Shown here: one piece after another, positions 1-10,068 of the stretch
How positions within the stretch are numbered: the first letter of the stretch is position 1
How the letters are laid out: every line of letters starts with the position of its first letter
From: Trogon surrucura
Taxonomy: Eukaryota > Chordata > Aves > Trogoniformes > Trogonidae
Direction of reading: 5' to 3'
DNA length: 64,000 bases
Assembly: GCA_020746105.1 (NCBI GenBank)
Contig: CM036617.1
Location: forward strand, 164,680,912-164,744,911
The notes under the pieces: generated by a model
What the model was told of the DNA's origin: nothing
The model's input: the letters and a program-made list of their open reading frames with translations, nothing else
Databases searched by the model: none
Position numbers and translations under genes: made by a program

Positions 1-1300
1 TCATCTGGTCTGCAGGTCTGAGTATTTGTTTGGAAACTCATTTTTTTTCCAGTGCATTGAACAACTAAAAAAAACCCCAAGTGTTAAGAGCTCATTTCCT
101 CACTATCCTGTATGGTCTTTGATCCTTATCAGCACCTAGGTTATCAACAGCCTAATTTTTCAGTTCAAAATTGTAATTCTACATTCTCCCAGTTTTTATT
201 CCAAGGTTCTTATCCTCATTTCATTTCTGACCCTTCTTCTTTTCATCTTTCTTGTGCTGATAGGAGCCGCAACTACTCCACAAAGCCCTTGTTCAGAACT
301 GCAAGTTTTTGTTCTGCTTTTAAGGGTTTTGGTTCCCCCTCCTCCCAGTAATCCCTTCTCTAATAAAAAAAAAAAATCACTTATTTCCAGTGCACAGATG
401 GGGTCAGAAGGCCACTGTTTTTAAAGCAAACATCCTGCAAGAATCAGACATTGCTTAACTGGACTACCAGAAGATACTGCAGCACCAGAGATTTTTCTTG
501 TCTGTAGTCACCAGGTTGGCACTGTGTTATCTTTCCAATTCTCAATCCAAGCGAACAATTTCGTGGTTCACTTGAGGCAGGGTGCCAATGAAGCACTCTG
601 AGAATGACGGACTGTTAAAGAATTTCTTTGTGGAGTGTTAACACAGGTACAAACCAAATTAAAAGGCTGGCGATTCTCTTATTTTCTCCATTCTTTCCTA
701 GCACTTATGTTTATCTGTGTGTGTCTCCCCCCTTTTTTTTATTTATTCTTCCCCTTTAACTAAAGTCAGCATCCTAATATCTCATGAATCTAAAATTTTC
801 ACGGAAGTCTCACAAAGTCCTCAGACAGCAGCTTTTCCAACCATAAAGCAAGTAACTTCAGATCACTAAATTCTAACAGACTGGAGAACTGTTTTAAAAA
901 TTTCGAAAAGGAGTGGTATTTTGCCTCTACCGTATAAAAAATATTGGCGATACACGCTACACACCCCTGCCGTTCCCTCAAAGTATTATGCAAAGCAATT
1001 ACCAAAGCCACCCTCCATGGAATACAATAAAACTAGTAACACAATAAACAAGTAAATTAACTACATTTATTCCACCACCACGTGCTGACAAGCGAGGACT
1101 TTGCAACGTGCGCAGAAAACCAGGGCCCTGGGACTGCTTCAGAGGGCGGCTCACAGGGAGCTGCGGCTCCTCTCTGCCACTTCTAACCCATGGATCGCTG
1201 AACTGGCACAGTCCAGGAGCACCCCAGGCCTTGTCCACTTCTCCCACGTTCCCAGACAAGGAGGGATTCTCCGCCCAACGGCGTTTCGTTGTTTTATCCG
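1..1300. other. 5' flank, no gene recognised
   Basis: AT-rich sequence with short A and T runs and only short, unconvincing open frames on both strands. In mammals FAM227A lies head-to-head upstream of CBY1, so I looked for its exons on the minus strand here and recognised none. The minus-strand frame at 799-1011 has no recognisable domain. Confidence 0.5.
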
Positions 1301-1319
1301 GAAAACCCCCGATTTTTAA

Positions 1320-2330
1320 AATGAGGAGAGCCCCGCGGCCACAGCAACACCTCGTACCTCTCCACCGCGGCCAGCGGCGCCCAGGGGAGCCTCGGGGGCC
1401 GGAGCGGGCCGCCCAGGCGGCACGGCAAAGAGGCCGCCGAGCCTACCCGAAGGCCCGTCGGCCCGGGTGCCCCCGGAGCACCCCCCGCGCCCGCCTCCGC
1501 ACGGCCGCCGCCGCCCAGGCCCGAGGCTCGCGCCACGCGGCGGAGCCCCGCCGTCGCCATGGCAACGCAACGGCCGCAAACCGCTCCCGGGGCACGCGGC
1601 GGCGGCGGCGGCTGAGACCCCCGGCGCGGTGACGGGCGGGGAGCGCCGGGAGCAAGCGCGGCTCGACGGAGAGGTGCGCTTACACCCCTTGCCCTTCCCT
1701 CCTTTCCCCCCGCCGTAATTAAGGCGAACCCCGACGGAGCAGCCTGGCCTGGCCGCCCCCGCAACGCGCGGCTGACCCTACCACTCTGGGGCGGGGGGAA
1801 CGTGTGTGTGTGTGTGTCTGTCTCTGTGTGTGTGTGTGTGTCTCCGTCCCCCTCATCCGCCCGCTCCCGCACAGTCCACTGGTTTCGCCGCTGAGATGCC
1901 GGGAGGGAAAAACAGAACGAGGGACCATCCCGGTGGCCGCCCCATGCGGGGAATAACGTTCCCCGGCTCTTCTTTCCCTTCTCCTCAGCGCTCCCGTCGC
2001 GTGGTACGACCCGTGCGCTCCCCCCGCTCCCCCGCCGCCGCCTCCCGCCCCCAACCCGCCGTTTAAGCGTTTCTGAAGCGTGAGAGGAACGGCTGCAGCG
2101 TCGGTGCAAGCCCTGGAAAACGGGCCGCCCAGAGGAGAGCCCGCCGACCCCGCCGCCTTGTCACATCGCTGCGTCTGGCCTGCGGCCCGGGACCGGCCAC
2201 GTCCCTCTGCTTGGAGAGCAACTGGAGAGCGCCCAGGCAGCAGCAGGCCATGCCCCTCTTCGGCAACACCTTCAGCCCAAAGAAGACCCCCCCAAGGAAG
2301 TGCGCCTCACTCTCCAACCTGCACCTGGTG
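1320..2330. promoter_or_regulatory. CpG island at the CBY1 promoter
   Basis: GC-rich and CpG-dense from about 1320 to the first coding exon of CBY1, with GCC/CGG-rich stretches around 1490-1610. It contains a GT microsatellite at 1801-1843. No TATA box is evident. The island is wide enough for a divergent promoter, but no minus-strand gene was recognised. The transcription start and 5' UTR exon structure of CBY1 could not be fixed by eye. Confidence 0.65.
1801..1843. repeat. (GT)n microsatellite
   Basis: Two blocks of alternating GT separated by an imperfect TCTGTCTC stretch, inside the CBY1 CpG island. Alternating purine-pyrimidine sequence of this kind is often length-polymorphic. Confidence 0.85.
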
Positions 2331-4791
2331 AGGCCCGGTGCCTTCGGCCTGCCTGCGGGAATGCTTGATCGGTGGCACGGGGTGGGTAGCTCCTGCGACG
2401 AGGACCGTAACCGTCACAAGACCTCCCAAGCATGTCTTGTTCCTGCTGCGGTGTGGCGCCGTTTCTGATCTTAACTGTGGGAGTGGCAAGAGACTGGACC
2501 GGGTTTCCCAGAGAAGTTGTGGAAGCCCCCTCCCTGGAAGTGTTCCAGGCCAGGCTGGATGAGGCTCTGAGCAACCTGGTCTAGTGAGAGCTGTCCCTGC
2601 CCGTGGCAGGGGGTTGGAACTAGATGATCTTTAAGGTCCCTTCCAACCCAGACTGCTATGTGATTCTATGATTCTATGAAATGGAATAGCTCAGGGAACG
2701 GTAGCCATCACCCCACCCACAGTCCAGAATTGTTTCACCTAAACCTCCTCACCAATGCCATCTAAGCTCAGGGAGACGAGTGCATACGTGGGCAGGAGAA
2801 AAGTGCAGGCATAACAGTGAGAGGAGCCAGTCCTCTACTGCAGCAGGCCATGACTGAAGTAGGATTTCAGGCTCCAAGGCTAGTCAGACCGGCAGCTTCC
2901 ATTGGAATGCCAGTCACTAAGGAATGGGAAAGCAGGGGGCAGCTTTGGATTTTTGTAAGGGGCTGAGTGTGATCTTCTTCCTGCAGCTGGATAGATCAAC
3001 CCGTGAGATTGAGCTGGGCCTGGAATATGGCATCCCCACCATGAACCTCGCTGGACAGAGCCTCAAGTTTGAAAACGGCCAGTGGGTGGCAGGTAGCGTG
3101 CAGCTCAGCTTGTTTTTATCTGAAGTAGCCACACTTGGCTGACAATCCATATTTTGATCTCATTCTTTCCTTTCAGAATCAGGAAGCTTCACAGGGGATC
3201 GCAGGGAAATGCAGCGCTTGCGCAAACGAAACCAGCAGCTAGAGGAGGAAAACAACCTCCTTCGGCTGAAAGTGGATATTCTGCTGGACATGGTGAGTCT
3301 TTGCCCAACTGCTACCTGACTGCACCAGTGGAAATGCACATTTGAAGGGTGCTGGAGCCATTCTCATCACACCTCCCTCTTTCAGTTTTACCCCGCTATG
3401 CAAAAATAACCTTAATGGCAAAGTGCCTGATCTCTGCGAGAAGAGGGAAAGGTTCCCCCCACAGCAGAGCTTGACTTTAGCGAACACTGTGGCTGGTTTA
3501 GAAAGAAACCCCTCAAGTGCTTTGTCTCCTCATTCCCTTACTGCACCGAGTACGGCACCTTTGTTGCCCCCCAGCCTCTACCCTAACTGTGAAACCGAGT
3601 TACAGCCACTCTTTCTGGTCACAGAACGTTAAAGCTTCCATCTGCTGTGACAGATGGTCAAGTGGTGTGACATCTATTCTGTGTGTAAACCTATGGATAA
3701 AAGAATGTCCAAGCCCTAAATAAACCAAAATTCAATGTTACCCAGAGATCACGGCTTTTATGCTTAAAGTCTGCAGACACTTTTAGTGAAATAGAATACA
3801 TGTGTATTCTCAGTCTGTTAAGTGATTCAGCCTTCGTGTCAGTCTGAACAAACGCTTGCTTATTCCTTCATCATTTTCCTTCTTTACACTCTTCTCATGT
3901 TTTAAAACTTGCAAGTGGCTTTTGTGGCTGGAGCACTTAAGAGAAGCCCCAGCTGTTTTCCAGGTTTTCCAGATGACCTCAGTGAAGAGGGAGAGCAATC
4001 TCTGATTGCTCTGAGGATGTTGTCCTGGTTTCAGCTGAGACAGAGTTAATTTTCTTCCTAGTAGCTGGTACAGTGCTGTGTTTTGGATTTAGTGTATTTA
4101 AAAAAATGTCGATAACATCCTGATATTTAGTTGCTAAGTAGTGCTTATCCTAAGTTAAGGATTTTTCAGTTTCCCAAGCTCTGCCAGCAAGGAGATGCAC
4201 AAGGATCTGGGAGGGAGCATGGCCAGGACTAGCCAAAGGGCTATTTCATACCGTAGAACATCGTGCTCAGTATATAAACTGTGGGGAGTTGGCTGGGCGG
4301 GGTCCATCTCTGCAGGAACATCGGTCAGCAGGTAGTGAGCAATTGCGTTGTTCATCACTTGTTTCTCCAGCATTTTATTTCTCTCTCTTTTCGTTATATT
4401 CCTTTTCATTACAATTATTACTAAATAAAAACAATACTAATCGGGAGATATAATAATAAGCAGGGCCCCTCCTAGTACTGGTTGTAGGATTCTCCACTCA
4501 CTTCTAGGAAAAACAGATTAGAATTCCTTTCCATAGGATTAGGAGCAAAATCAGCCCTTCTGCTCTCTCTGGGAAACTGTCCACTGGTGATGGGAGCAGC
4601 GATTCAGCTGGAAGGACCCTTGTTTGTGTTTGTTCTCCCTTGCAACTCACATACCCCTGCCTTTAGGATCGAGGTAGGTTTTCCATCGTGCTTCTCGCTG
4701 TGCGTTGCAGCTCTCCGAGACCATGGCTAAGACCCACCTGATGGAGGAGGAGCTGGAGGAGCTGAAGAACCGCAGCAGGCAGCGGAAGTGA
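2250..4791 (+). CDS. CBY1: CBY1, Chibby 1, beta-catenin antagonist
   Basis: Four coding exons: 2250-2327, 2987-3092, 3177-3292 and 4711-4791. All have GT-AG junctions and consistent phase, giving 126 aa, the human length. The protein begins MPLFGNTFSPKKTPPRK. Ser20, within the 14-3-3 binding segment of the family, is kept although the residue at 18 is Cys rather than the human Ser. The conserved centre (LGLEYG, GQSLKFENGQW) is followed from about residue 68 by a leucine-rich coiled coil (RNQQLEEENNLLRLKVDILL) and a basic C-terminus ending RQRK, where the family has its nuclear localisation signal. Known role: binds the C-terminal part of beta-catenin and represses Wnt targets; also acts at centrioles and the ciliary base. 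Intron 1 carries a CR1 and intron 3 an LTR. Confidence 0.97.
2498..2679 (+). mobile_element. CR1 LINE 3' end (truncated)
   Basis: Matches the familiar avian CR1 3' region: CCTGGAAGTGTTCCAGGCC, GAGCAACCTGGTCTAGTG, GGCAGGGGGTTGGAACTAGA, GGTCCCTTCCAACCCAGAC. It ends in tandem ATTCTATG octamers, the CR1 hallmark. Heavily 5'-truncated with no coding capacity. It lies in CBY1 intron 1, in the same orientation as the gene. Confidence 0.95.
4021..4442 (+). mobile_element. Solo LTR, ERVL-like, divergent
   Basis: Starts TGTCCTGGTTTCAGCTGAGA, which I recognise as the 5' end of a common LTR in neoavian genomes. Further matches are TTCTTCCTAGTAGCTGGTA, a TATATAAA box at 4271-4278, the GAACATCGGTCAGCAGGTAG segment and an AATAAA signal at 4424-4429. 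The 3' edge is uncertain and the LTR may be truncated. No internal retroviral sequence, second LTR or clear target duplication was found. It sits in CBY1 intron 3 in sense orientation. Family assignment is from memory. Confidence 0.75.
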
Positions 4792-5335
4792 AGAAGAAAA
4801 GATGGCTGGAGGACGGAGGAGCGAGGAGGCGGGTGCAGAGCCTGGGCTGACCCTGCGTTTGGAGCGCTGGGGCTGGGTTGGGCCTCCTGGCTGTGCCCGT
4901 ACTGTCTGTAGGTACTTGCTTCCACGGGACTGCGAGTGACGAGCTGCCCGCAGTGTTGCGTGGCGCTGTAGGTACCATGTGATGGCTGTTTCGGCATCCT
5001 GACGATTCGCGCTGCCAACGCTGTCGATTAACACTCGTGTTTTCTCTCTGAGCACTTTACCTCATTACGTTTCCTCACTGTGGCCCAGCAATAGGTACCC
5101 TCTTTCCGAAGGCAACCTGAGAAGATCCACCTCCCAGCGGATCTCCCTGCCCTGCCTGCTGTGCTTAAAAATGGAGAGAGACCCCTGCTCCCCTGTCCCC
5201 CAAATCTGTCCCCCCCAGGGGAGCCTGTGGGGGCTCGTGCCAGCTTCACCGCTTGCCTCTGGCGAGCGGGATGCTGGAGTTGCTTGTTCTCGAGGGTTTG
5301 GCGTACCTTATATAAAGATTTGCGTTTAAAACCAG
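4792..5335 (+). other. CBY1: CBY1 3' UTR with variant poly(A) signal
   Basis: No AATAAA occurs between the CBY1 stop and the TOMM22 start. The best candidate is a TATAAA variant at 5310-5315, giving a 3' UTR of roughly 540 nt. The next promoter begins within about 100 bp. Confidence 0.55.
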
Positions 5336-5379
5336 ATCCTGCGGGTGTTTGTTATGTAAAGGGTCGGGCTGGGAGATGG

Positions 5380-6080
5380 GGACAACCAGGACCGGGGGTC
5401 CGGAACGCGGAGGCGGCCGACGCTCCTCCCGGCCGCCAGGGGGCGCTGTAGCTCCCCGCTGAGCCCGGGTGGCGGTAGCACCGCCCCGCTTCCGGCGGCG
5501 TTCCGACCGCACTTCCGCTTCCGCTGGCGTGCAGCCCCCTCCGTCCCTGGCTGGTGGTGATGGCGGCCGCGGCGACCCCGTCTCCGGAGGAGCTGCTGCC
5601 CAGGGGCAGCTCGGGCACGGTCGAGGAGCTGGAGGACGAGCTGGAGGAGGAGGATGACGACGAGGAGGTAGCGGGGCGGCTGGCGGCGGGGCGGGCCGGG
5701 CCGGAGCGGGCAGGGTGACCCCGGCGGGCGCGCAGGGCCGGAGCGGGCCTGACGCGGTGCGTGCCGCCCGCAGCTGGACGAGACGCTGGCGGAGCGGCTG
5801 TGGGGGCTGACGGAGATGTTCCCCGAGAGCGTCCGTACGGCGGCCGGAGCCACCTTCGACCTGTCGCTGACGGTAGCGCAGAAGATGTACAGGTGAGGGA
5901 GCGCCGGGGCGGGAGACCCTCGGGAGCGGGTCCCGGTGGGTGCGGGGTGGCTCCGCCGGTTCCTGCTCTGGCTTTGGCCGCTGGTAGCGCAGCGGCGGGA
6001 GCGGCGGGGCCGATCGGCCTCTGTTTCTCGGCGGCATGGGCAAAGCCAGCTGGGGAGGGCCGGGGGAAGGTGTAACCGCA
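5380..6080. promoter_or_regulatory. CpG island and promoter of TOMM22
   Basis: Dense CpG from about 5380 through intron 2 of TOMM22. Repeated CTTCCG elements (ETS/GABP-type, written on the opposite strand) lie at about 5487-5523, just before the start codon; this arrangement is common in nuclear genes for mitochondrial proteins. No TATA box is seen. A CTCF-like motif lies at 5433-5447. Confidence 0.7.
5433..5447 (+). promoter_or_regulatory. CTCF-like binding motif
   Basis: The sequence CCGCCAGGGGGCGCT is close to the vertebrate CTCF core consensus. It lies in the gap of about 250 bp between CBY1 and TOMM22. Confidence 0.55.
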
Positions 6081-6839
6081 GGGCTTGGGTGTGGAACTGG
6101 GGGAAGTCTGAGGTGTGGAAGGGAAACACGGGCAAAGCTCGAGACTGTAAGAAGCAGCTAAGGATTTGTATTCCTAGTGTGCTTTTTTCTCCCCAGATTC
6201 TCCAGGGCAGCTCTGTGGATTGGGACCACCTCCTTCATGATTCTGGTTCTTCCTGTCGTCTTTGAAACTGAAAAACTGCAGATGGAGCAACAGCAGCAGC
6301 TGCAGCAGCGACAGGTGAGGTGGGAGCGCCCCAGCCCTCTCTCCAGGCCCTTCACAGTTGGCTCGGGGTGCCTGCACCTCCTTTCAGTTACCAGCTGCTG
6401 GAGGAGCTTCGGGAACAGAGCAGTTTGTTGCACTTTGTGACCTCGCTCATCCTGCTCTGGTTGGGTGTTGTGGGACAACCTTGCTGATTCTCATCGGCGT
6501 CAAACTCCCCAAACACAGCCTGGGTTTTGCTGGGCCACAGTGGGGACTGTGTGCAGGCCTAATGCAGCAGTGCCCAAACCTGCCCCGTTGGCATTTGGTG
6601 TGGTCGAGCTTTAAACTTGGTTGCTGTAGCAGGGTAGGAACCGATACCGCAAAACACTGCTGGTGCCTTCGGTGCCCTGCCGAACGGCTGTGGGAGGGGA
6701 GGGCAGCGCGCGGCAGCCGTCCTGTGTCCTCACGGCCCCTCAACCGAGCGTGTTTCCCTTCCAGATCCTCCTTGGACCCAACACAGGGCTCTCAGGGGGA
6801 ATGCCAGGAGCCCTGCCTCCGCTCTCTGGAAAAATCTAA
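5560..6839 (+). CDS. TOMM22: TOMM22, mitochondrial import receptor subunit Tom22
   Basis: Four coding exons: 5560-5667, 5774-5892, 6197-6314 and 6765-6839, giving 139 aa (human 142). The ATG at 5560 opens a short Ala/Pro segment and then a strongly acidic cytosolic stretch at about 22-39, the presequence-docking region of the family. The conserved core follows: LAERLWGLTEMFPE (41-54) and AGATFDLSL (60-68). A single transmembrane helix spans about 81-98 (ALWIGTTSFMILVLPVVF). A Gln-rich intermembrane-space tail ends in LSGKI. Known role: central receptor and organiser of the TOM complex in the outer membrane. The N-terminus is slightly shorter than in human; residue 69 is Thr where human has Phe. 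Confidence 0.98.
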
Positions 6840-7490
6840 GTTGCGGAAGCTGCATTGGATTCATATCATGTGGGAAGATCTTGAGATTATGATATACAAA
6901 CTGTTGATTTGTTGGGTCAGGGCATTTTTTTTTTTTACCCCGTTTGTTTTTATTTTTGGTTCTCCTTCGGGACATTGACCTGTTCATAACAAGGAGGGGA
7001 AAGCCCCCTCTCTGGACCTGATCTTATGTCTCCATCCACCCTCATAGAAGTTATGAGTCTTTCCCTTTTATTTAGTCAGTTACGGACTTGAACTGGGGGG
7101 AAGCTCCTCTTCCAGCCTCCCTGCCCCCAACAAAACCACCTCGGGGCACAGGTCATGCTTCAAAAGGCGGCCGTCAAACAAAACCAATACTTTCCTGGCT
7201 GACTTAGAGCCGAAGGACACTGGTGACAGGAGGAGGAGTGACTTTCCCAGCAGGCAGAGCAAAGGAAGGGGTGCGGCTAGTTGTACCCCACAGAAAACAC
7301 TCTCTGGGAAGACGCGTGTGCGAAAATACTTTCACTGCAACTTGGTGTGTGCGTGTGTGTGCACGAGCAGCAGGCCGGGTTCAAGACGATCATGTCCGCG
7401 CTGATCCTCTGCCTCATAAAGTAGAACTTCAGATATCGGCTGCGTATTTTTTTTGTATTGAGTATTAAATAAATCCAACCTGAGCAGTGT
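6840..7490 (+). other. TOMM22: TOMM22 3' UTR and poly(A) signal
   Basis: AATAAA at 7468-7473 lies about 630 nt after the stop codon and is followed by a GT-rich stretch. The inferred cleavage site is only about 230 bp from the inferred 3' end of JOSD1 on the other strand. Confidence 0.75.
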
Positions 7491-7714
7491 GGGTTTAACA
7501 GACATCCTTTAAAGAGGCTCAGTTCTTTCAGAGCTGTCAGTGGCTTTGTGGCAAGAGGACCTTCCGTGTTTCACGTGTGGCAGTGGGGAAAGGGATAGAC
7601 ACTGCTGACCAAGAAATCTTAATGTTGCCAAAGGGAATGTGCAGAGAGGTGATTCCTCGGCACCAGTGACAGACTTAGCTCCCAGGAAGGTCACGGTTTT
7701 ATAACCAAAGAAAA

Positions 7715-10068
7715 CAAAAATTTATTTTTCCTTTACATACTTCATTACAGAACAATTCAGTTGAACATAGAGAAGTGATAGGACATTTATATGGAAATGT
7801 TTCTTTTCCATTTTTAATATTTGGTTAAACAAAATACATCTCTGTAAACAAACCCAAGAGGCTCTAACAAAACCAAACAAGCAAAGAAAACAAACACGGG
7901 CTTTCCCATTCCCAAGTGGTGGGACTGGACCAGCTCTTGCCCGCCCTCTGGGGCGCAGCAGCCTCACCTCCCACTGGGGTGTGATCAGACGTGTTCCCTT
8001 TACCTGAGCAGCTGGATCACACCGTTACCTCTCCCTGTGGGAAAGGAGCTGACATACAAGGAGAGGAAAGCAGCCCCAAAATATTTTAAAATAACATCTT
8101 TGCATATTGTGCACTGATCCGTTGGCTTGCAGTTTCCATGCAAACGGGGTTTCTCCAAAGTGCGACTTTAATCAACATAGAAAATGTTGCTGTTGAGATT
8201 TATTTTCTCTTTTCCCCTCCTCTTGAAGAAATGGCTTCCAAGTCACGAGCAGGATGCCTGCAGGCTGCACATCCTGCCTGTAAAGTGTTTAAAAACTCTG
8301 CCAGCTGGTATTGGTCATTGGAATGTGTTACGAAACAAGACTTTTTATAGAAACGTCAGGTCTTTAAAACCTAAGAGCCATTTGCCCTTGACTGCGGGAG
8401 GCTGTGCTCAGAAGACTACAAACTGGTGCTTGCCGGGTGTCCCGGGGGTTGATGAAAAGCACTGTCACATGGCCTCTGTTCCCTATTAGGAAGGTGCAAT
8501 TTTGGTGGTCTCTCAGCTTCAAGCACTCGCTTGTGTATTTGCAGAGCTGGAGAGAAAAAATTAACTGAGAAAAGGTCGTTAGAACATCTGCAAGCTCAAA
8601 CACCAGTAATGAGACTTCCCTGCACGATGAAGCGGGATCCTTCAAGCTCTGTCACGTCCCAGAGATTGCTGTCGAACCACGCGTAAAGGAGGGAAGCAAA
8701 CAGCAGCTCAGCCAGGAAGCGCTAAAGGCAGCGAAATCTGTTCCAAATTCAGCGTTTCCTCCTCCTGCCATGGAAGGCGTGACTGAACTGCAGCTCGCCC
8801 AGGCAACTGGGAAACAGCCAGTGGAGATTCCTCTTAGCGTCTCCATGTCTAGTTGTTCTCCCCCACGGGAGGAAGGAGAGGGGGAAAAAATGATTCATCC
8901 ATTAACGGAATGTTTGTCAGCCAACACTAAACAAAAGGTTTGTTCAGCCATCGGGACAGGGTGTCTCTAACACCCAAAGGTTCTGGTGGACCCTCTGCGT
9001 CTCACATATTATCAGCTAGTAACTAAAAAAGGCAAAACCTGACTATTATAAAAGGCCTCCCCTCTCAGCCCAGTTTTTTCTTTGTAACTTTGCCTCTTTC
9101 TGGGACATTTCACATATTTGTGACCTGTGGGCTAGACTTCTGGAAAGAGGAAAATAAAAGGAAATTAATTCCTCTCAAAACCCCTTCAGTTTTATTCCTC
9201 TTTCCGAGCAGCAACTAAACTACTGGGTGACCATGCAGAAAACCAAAATAGACATTAAAAAAAAAAATTTTAAAAAACCAACTCAAAACCAGCATAGCAC
9301 AAAGAAACCCAAGCAGACTACGGCCTCTCTCCAGCTCAGAAACTCGATACTCCTCAATTAGCCTGTGCTTGCTGTTTCCACGTCACCTTAGCCAGCCACA
9401 CGCTGCTGAACAACCACTCACCACGTACAGAAATCCCTGGAGACACTGGGGAAGAATCCTCTACGCTACCCGAAGAATTTTTTGAAAGATGACACTAGTT
9501 TTATTATTGTTTTCTAATTCTGGCACAAACCATCCCTAAGAAGCAGAGGGTTGTGCTGAGCACCGTACCATTCCTAGTGTTTGAGAGTGTCCTGAGAGAC
9601 CCCTGGGAACTGCAAATGTCTTTGTAACGATTCGTTTATGGGGAAAAGAGACTTGCGAAGAGGCAGCAGCGTGATCGGCCTCTGCTCCTCCTCAGCAAGC
9701 CCCAGAGGGAGCAGCCTCCTGCCACACATGGCCCTCATCCCTCTGGCTAGAGGCTTCCAGACACCCTAGCCCCGAAGGCCGGTTTCGAGGAGCATAATGC
9801 CTTCGAGCTAGCCCAAGGGCACGCGGCTCATCCGCCTCTGCGATTAAAGTGATTGGCTTCCAGTTTCCTCCACTCTGCCCTCGATTTCTTCCCCACCCAC
9901 CACCCCCAATGTCCTACGCCGTTGCCCTATTGCACCAAGGAAGGAAGAGAAGAGCCTAACAAAGGAAATTCCAGACGAGAAGAGTCGGGGCACCCATTAT
10001 CCAGGTTTCAGGACATCGCGAGTTCAGACAAGGGAAGAGCTGTAGTGGAAGGACAGAGTCAGTCCAGG
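7715..10068 (-). other. JOSD1: JOSD1 3' UTR
   Basis: On the minus strand the first well-placed AATAAA after the JOSD1 stop complements 7731-7736, implying a 3' UTR of about 2.3 kb. No credible protein-coding frame or repeat was recognised inside. The exact end is inferred from the signal alone. Confidence 0.6.

Noticed and set aside
799..1011. 70-codon minus-strand frame upstream of CBY1, considered as a FAM227A exon
   Set aside because: No recognisable family motif and no convincing splice-site pair; AT-rich sequence allows such frames by chance.
1294..2109. Long minus-strand frame of about 270 codons over the CBY1 CpG island
   Set aside because: Low-complexity Arg/Gly/Pro composition typical of stop-poor GC-rich DNA; no domain and no conserved start.
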